A stretch of DNA of 64,000 nt, taken from Streptomyces sp. WM6386. Lineage in GTDB: Bacteria > Actinomycetota > Actinomycetes > Streptomycetales > Streptomycetaceae. Under the pieces are notes generated by a model, which was given only the letters and a program-made list of their open reading frames with translations, ran no database searches and was not told the DNA's origin. Within the stretch, counting starts at the first letter, position 1. Every line of letters begins with the position of its first letter. The stretch is taken from positions 1 to 64,000 of the forward strand of contig NZ_JXTE01000024.1 in assembly GCF_000972385.1 (NCBI RefSeq). The letters run 5' to 3'. Shown here in pieces: positions 59,858-64,000 of this stretch. The translations under genes were made by a program, and so were the position numbers.

Positions 59858-62800
59858 ATGCGCGTCACCTCTGTCGAGTCGACCGAGCTTTTCGTCGGAA
59901 CCGTCGAGCAGCCGTACCAGGTGGTGGTCGCCGAGATCAGCCACGTCCCCGGCCGCACGGTCCGCCTCACGGCCGAGGGCCCGGGCGGTCTCCGCAGTGT
60001 CAAAGAGACGCTGGTCACCACCGCCGACGACGGCACCGCACGCGCCGAGATACCCGTGACCGGCGAGGGCGACGAGATCACGGTCGTCGCCGTCGACGAT
60101 GCGCTCAGCGACCGGCACACCGCCCCGTTCACGGCCGCCGAGCCCGGCTGGACCATGTTCATGGTCAGCCACTTCCACTACGACCCCGTCTGGTGGAACA
60201 CCCAGGCCGCCTACACCGAGACCTGGGACGTCGCCGACGACCCGGCCACCTCGGGCCTGCCGGCCCGCACCTTCGACTCGCGCGGCCAGTCCGGGATGAG
60301 CCTGGTGCGCGCCCACTGCGACCTCGCGCGCCGCGACCCGGCCTACACCTTCGTGCTCGCTGAGGTCGACTACCTCAAGCCGTACTGGGACGCCTTCCCG
60401 GAGGAGCGCGCCTTCCTGCGCCAGCTGATCCGCACCGGCCGCGTCGAGATCATGGGCGGCACCTACAACGAGCCCAACACCAACCTCACCGGCGCCGAGG
60501 CCACCGTACGCAACGCTCTGTACGGCGACGGATACCAGCGCGGGATCATGGGGGCGTCGCCCGAGACCGCCTGGCAGCTGGACGCGTTCGGTCACGATCC
60601 GCAGTTCCCCGGGCTGATGGCGGACGCCGGGGTCACCTCCAGCTCCTGGGCGCGCGGGCCGTTCCACCAGTGGGGGCCGACGCTCTCCGTGTTCGGCGAG
60701 GAGCCCAGGGATCCCCAACGGATGCAGTTCCCGGCCGAGTTCGACTGGATCGCCCCCTCGGGGCGCGGCATCCTCACCGCGTACATGGTCAACCACTACG
60801 GCGCGGGCTGGGCGATCGACAACGCGCCCACCCTGCCCGAGGCCGAACAGGCCGCGTTCAAGCTGTTCAAGGGTCTGAAGAAGGTCGCGCTCACGCGCAA
60901 CGTCCTGCTGCCCGTCGGCGGGGACTACGCGCCGCCGTGCCGCTGGGTGATGGGCATCCACCGCGACTGGAACGCCCGTTACGTCTGGCCGCGGTTCATC
61001 AGCGCGATACCCCGGGACTTCTTCGCCGCCGTCCGGGCGGAGTTGGCGGCGGAGGGCCGCAAGGCCTCCCCGCAGACCCGGGACATGAACCCGGTCTACA
61101 CCGGCAAGGACGTCTCCTACATCGACACCAAGCAGGCCCAGCGGTACGGCGAGAGCCTCCTCGCCGACGCGGAGGCCTGGGCGACACTCGCCTCCCTCAC
61201 CGCCGGGCATCCCTATCCGGACGCGGCGCTCGACAAGGCGTGGCGGCAGCTCGTCTACGGCGCCCATCACGACGCCATCACCGGTTCGGAGTCGGACCAG
61301 GTCTACATCGATCTCCTCACCGGCTGGCGGGAGTTGTACGACCTCGCCGAGACCGTCCACGCCGACGCCACGCAGGCCCTCGCGGACCGGGTTCTCCCGC
61401 TGCCGGGCGACGGCCCCGATCTGGTGGTCTTCAACTCCGCGACCTGGACGCGGGGGGACGTGCTGAGCGTCCGGGACGAGGGGCTCCTGCCGGTCGACGA
61501 GAGCACCGGGCTTCCCCTGCCCGCCGTGCGCGAGGAGGACGGCCGGCTGAGCGTCGTCGTACCGGACGTGCCCGGACTGGGCCTCAAGGCCGTCCCGCTC
61601 GCCGAGGGCACCGTCTCCGAGTGGACGCCGGCCGAAGGGGCCACGATCCGCAACGAGTTCTACGAGCTGACCGTCGACCCTGCGCGCGGCGGCGGCGTCA
61701 GCAGTCTGCGAGCCCTTCAGGAAGGGGCCCGGGAACTGCTGCGCGCCGGCGACATCGGCAACGAGCTCGTCGTGCAGGAGGAGTACTCCAGACACCCGCG
61801 CTTCGGCGAGGGGCCCTGGCACCTCACGCCGACCGGGACGACTGCCGCTCGCGGCAGGGATGTCAGGGCCGACATCGGTGTCGAGCACTCCCCCGCCGGA
61901 CAGCGCATCACGGTCCGCGCCGACCTCGGCCTCTTCACCTACACGCAGCGGCTGACCCTCTGGAAGGGCGTCGACCGTCTGGACGTCTCCACGACCGTCG
62001 ACGGGTACGACGGCGCCGACCGGCTCATCCGGGTGCGCTGGCCGTCCGACGTGCGCGGCGGGCTGCCGGTGCACGAGGTGGCGGACGCGGTGATCGGGCG
62101 CGGGTTCGGGTTCGTGGAGGTGGACAGCGAGCAGTTCCCGTGGACGCTGGACAACCCGGCCAACACCTGGTTCGGGCTGGGGTCGACCGCGCGGGTCGCC
62201 GTGCACGACGACACCGGCGCGCTCCTCGGGCACCGCTCGATCGGGGTCGCCGAACTGATCTACTCCGACTGGGACGTGGCCGGTGAGCTGGGCGCCGAGC
62301 TCGCCGCCGCCCTCGTCCGCGCGGGGGTCACCGCGACCTCGACCATCGCGGGCGGGCCCCGTTACGGCGACCTGGAGGTCGACTCCAACCTGCCCGACAT
62401 CCGGATCGCCGTCGGCGGTCCCGACCGTAACTCCGTGGTCGCCGAGGCCCTCGGCTGGGACCCGGCGGCCGGACGCGAACTCCGGCGGCAGCTCGCCGAG
62501 GGGGATGTGGCGGCCGTGTGGGTCGCGCCGCGCGCCTCGCTGCGGGAGGAGTGGGTGCCGGGAGCCGATCTGCGGGATCTTGAGCGGCTGCCGCTGCTCG
62601 TCGTGGCGGGCGGTGAGGATGACGCCAAGGCGGTCGACGCCCTCATCGCCGACCTGGACGACTTCACCGTCACGGCCACCGCCGCGGGCAGCGGCGAGGC
62701 CCTGCCGCCCGGCGACGCCTGGGACGGCCGGAGCTTCTCGGTCCTGAACCGGGGCACGCCCGGCTGTGTGGTCACCTCGTCCGGCGACCTCCACATGTCC

Positions 62801-64000
62801 CTCATGCGGTCCTGCACCGGCTGGCCCTCCGGCATCTGGGTCGACCCGCCGCGCCGAACAGCCCCCGACGGGTCCGCCTTCCAGCTCCAGCGCTGGTCGC
62901 ACACCTTCGAGTACGCCGTCGTCGCGGGCGAGGGCGACTGGCGGGAGGGGCAACTGCCCAAGCGCGGCCACGAGTTCAACCGTCCGCTCACCGCGCGGCT
63001 GCGGACCCGGCCCACGGACGCGCTCCTGCCCCGGAACAGCTCCCTGCTCCAACTGGAGCCCGCGGGCGAGGTGTTGCTCGACGCCCTCAAGCCGGCCGGC
63101 TCCCCGCTCGCCCGGGGCGGCACGGCACATCCGGATCCGGGCAGCGGTGTCGTCGTCCGCATGCACGAGGTGAACGGCCGTCCGGTGCGGGCGCGTCTGT
63201 CGCGGCCTCGCGGGTGGACGGAGGGCGCCCGGGCAAACGTACTGGAGGCGCCCGGAAAGCCGCTCACGCCGGGCACGGACGGGACGCTGCGGGTCGATCT
63301 GGCCGGCTTCGAGGTGGCGACCGTCCTCGCCACGCCCGCAGGCGCCCTGGAGACAGCGCCGGGCCCCGGAGTCGCCGCCGCCGAGCCCGCCCAGCCCGTC
63401 CACACCCGCTACTGGCTCCACAACTCCGGTCCCGCCCCACGCGGCAACATGCCGGTCGCCGTGTACGTCTCCCCCACCACGCTCACCGTCTCCGGCCCCG
63501 TCACGGCGACCGTCCGGATCGGCTCGGAGCTGACCGACGCGCCGGTGTCGGGCACGGTGACCTTCGAGGTGCCTCCCGGCTGGTCCACCGAGCCCACCGA
63601 ACTGCCGTACACGCTCGGCCCCGGGGGCTTCAGCCTCACCGAGGTCACAGTGTCACCGCCGCCCGAGCCCGAACCCGGCCGGCACTGGCTGGCCGCGCGG
63701 CTGTCGTACGGCGGGCAGACGTACGAGGACGTGGTGGCGCTGGACGTGCCGGACGGGCACACAGGTCCAACCCTCGTATCCGCTCTGGGAGTTGACCGAG
63801 TCGTCGTGCGACGAGGCGAGCGCGCCCGCGTCCCCGTCACCCTGCGCAACACCACCCGGGGCCCCGTCAGCGGCACCCTCTGGGCGGTGTCCTCCTGGGG
63901 CACATGGCCCGGGGTCGGGCCTGGCGTCCAGGGCTTCACCGTGGCCGGCGGAGCGGAGGCCGAGTGCGTGATCGAGGTGGACGGCTCGGCGGTGCCGCCG
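59858..64000 (+). CDS. GH38 alpha-mannosidase, 3'-incomplete at the window end
   Basis: The ATG at 59858 is preceded by TAGGAG. All 1,381 codons to the last base are open. An N-terminal beta domain (about 1-85) is followed by the GH38 catalytic barrel: metal-site motif HFHYDPVWW (104-112), nucleophile D242 in QLDAFGHD, and HHDAITG (470-476), a family hallmark. Middle and C-terminal beta-sandwich domains follow. No signal peptide is present. It removes alpha-mannose from glycans and uses zinc. With GH35 and GH84 enzymes next door it fits stepwise trimming of complex glycans. It is longer than many bacterial GH38 proteins, and the true C-terminus lies outside the window. Confidence 0.92.
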   Translation, partial: MRVTSVESTELFVGTVEQPYQVVVAEISHVPGRTVRLTAEGPGGLRSVKETLVTTADDGTARAEIPVTGEGDEITVVAVDDALSDRHTAPFTAAEPGWTMFMVSHFHYDPVWWNTQAAYTETWDVADDPATSGLPARTFDSRGQSGMSLVRAHCDLARRDPAYTFVLAEVDYLKPYWDAFPEERAFLRQLIRTGRVEIMGGTYNEPNTNLTGAEATVRNALYGDGYQRGIMGASPETAWQLDAFGHDPQFPGLMADAGVTSSSWARGPFHQWGPTLSVFGEEPRDPQRMQFPAEFDWIAPSGRGILTAYMVNHYGAGWAIDNAPTLPEAEQAAFKLFKGLKKVALTRNVLLPVGGDYAPPCRWVMGIHRDWNARYVWPRFISAIPRDFFAAVRAELAAEGRKASPQTRDMNPVYTGKDVSYIDTKQAQRYGESLLADAEAWATLASLTAGHPYPDAALDKAWRQLVYGAHHDAITGSESDQVYIDLLTGWRELYDLAETVHADATQALADRVLPLPGDGPDLVVFNSATWTRGDVLSVRDEGLLPVDESTGLPLPAVREEDGRLSVVVPDVPGLGLKAVPLAEGTVSEWTPAEGATIRNEFYELTVDPARGGGVSSLRALQEGARELLRAGDIGNELVVQEEYSRHPRFGEGPWHLTPTGTTAARGRDVRADIGVEHSPAGQRITVRADLGLFTYTQRLTLWKGVDRLDVSTTVDGYDGADRLIRVRWPSDVRGGLPVHEVADAVIGRGFGFVEVDSEQFPWTLDNPANTWFGLGSTARVAVHDDTGALLGHRSIGVAELIYSDWDVAGELGAELAAALVRAGVTATSTIAGGPRYGDLEVDSNLPDIRIAVGGPDRNSVVAEALGWDPAAGRELRRQLAEGDVAAVWVAPRASLREEWVPGADLRDLERLPLLVVAGGEDDAKAVDALIADLDDFTVTATAAGSGEALPPGDAWDGRSFSVLNRGTPGCVVTSSGDLHMSLMRSCTGWPSGIWVDPPRRTAPDGSAFQLQRWSHTFEYAVVAGEGDWREGQLPKRGHEFNRPLTARLRTRPTDALLPRNSSLLQLEPAGEVLLDALKPAGSPLARGGTAHPDPGSGVVVRMHEVNGRPVRARLSRPRGWTEGARANVLEAPGKPLTPGTDGTLRVDLAGFEVATVLATPAGALETAPGPGVAAAEPAQPVHTRYWLHNSGPAPRGNMPVAVYVSPTTLTVSGPVTATVRIGSELTDAPVSGTVTFEVPPGWSTEPTELPYTLGPGGFSLTEVTVSPPPEPEPGRHWLAARLSYGGQTYEDVVALDVPDGHTGPTLVSALGVDRVVVRRGERARVPVTLRNTTRGPVSGTLWAVSSWGTWPGVGPGVQGFTVAGGAEAECVIEVDGSAVPP

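Noticed and set aside
59594..63421. Long leftward reading frame opposite the mannosidase
   Set aside because: The opposite strand has GH38 catalytic motifs and a ribosome site; this frame has low-complexity Gly/Arg/Val sequence with no motif.
1..64000. Mobile element, integrase, transposase, tRNA, rRNA or CRISPR array
   Set aside because: No such gene or repeat array could be recognised anywhere in the window, so I cannot show how the island was acquired.

Overview
The window is very GC-rich DNA with GTG starts, ATGA/GTGA stop-start overlaps, SpoIIE-type phosphatases and leaderless-looking promoters. It looks like a Streptomyces chromosome segment. I see no rRNA, tRNA, CRISPR array, transposase or integrase. 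Family assignments come from motifs read by eye, since no database search was possible.

Positions 1-31092 are a dense block of NTP-dependent conflict and programmed-death type genes, apparently several modules placed side by side. Module A (1-5892, +) is a vWA-like protein, a CHAT caspase-like protease and a large TIR/NB-ARC/TPR protein, all overlapping. Module B (11830-6000, -) is a probable pseudokinase, a TRAFAC-type GTPase, a GTPase-associated (GAP1-like) protein with a C-terminal membrane anchor, and a two-gene membrane pair whose second member resembles MotB/ZorB. Module C (11965-27588, +) starts divergently from B. It encodes an EAD1-CHAT protease with a TTA codon, a RING-like double zinc-finger protein, an E1-like enzyme, an EAD1-ubiquitin-like-E2 fusion, a JAB peptidase, an FtsH/Cdc48-like AAA+ protein, a MoxR ATPase, several accessory proteins and a beta-propeller/vWA-like protein. 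Module D (31092-27599, -) faces C tail to tail and encodes a possible gasdermin-like protein, a zinc metallopeptidase, a radical SAM enzyme and a 73-residue acidic peptide ending in Leu-Cys-Gly. The most interesting idea here is that a ubiquitin-like conjugation set and a caspase-like protease carry the same EAD1 adaptor domain beside FtsH/MoxR machinery and a radical-SAM peptide.

Positions 31202-36012 hold a flavin redox unit (ferric-reductase-like membrane protein, FMN-binding protein, ApbE flavin transferase) divergent from an OmpR/EnvZ-type two-component system. Positions 36207-41781 hold two large convergent SpoIIE phosphatase/anti-sigma-like proteins whose 3' ends overlap. A CRP-type palindrome lies upstream of the second.

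Positions 41955-48065 (-) form a transport operon: MFS protein, lipoprotein binding protein, two Dpp-type permeases and one polypeptide with two ABC ATPase domains. A Zur-like box precedes it, which suggests metal or metallophore transport.

Positions 48184-64000 are a glycan-degradation locus: LacI regulator, two GH35 beta-galactosidase-type enzymes, a sugar MFS transporter, a secreted GH84 beta-N-acetylglucosaminidase, a SIS-domain protein, an RpiR regulator and a GH38 alpha-mannosidase that runs off the window. The enzyme set fits breakdown of complex glycans. A perfect LacI-type palindrome overlaps the promoter of the MFS/GH35 operon, and a second shared motif precedes the GH84, SIS and GH38 genes.
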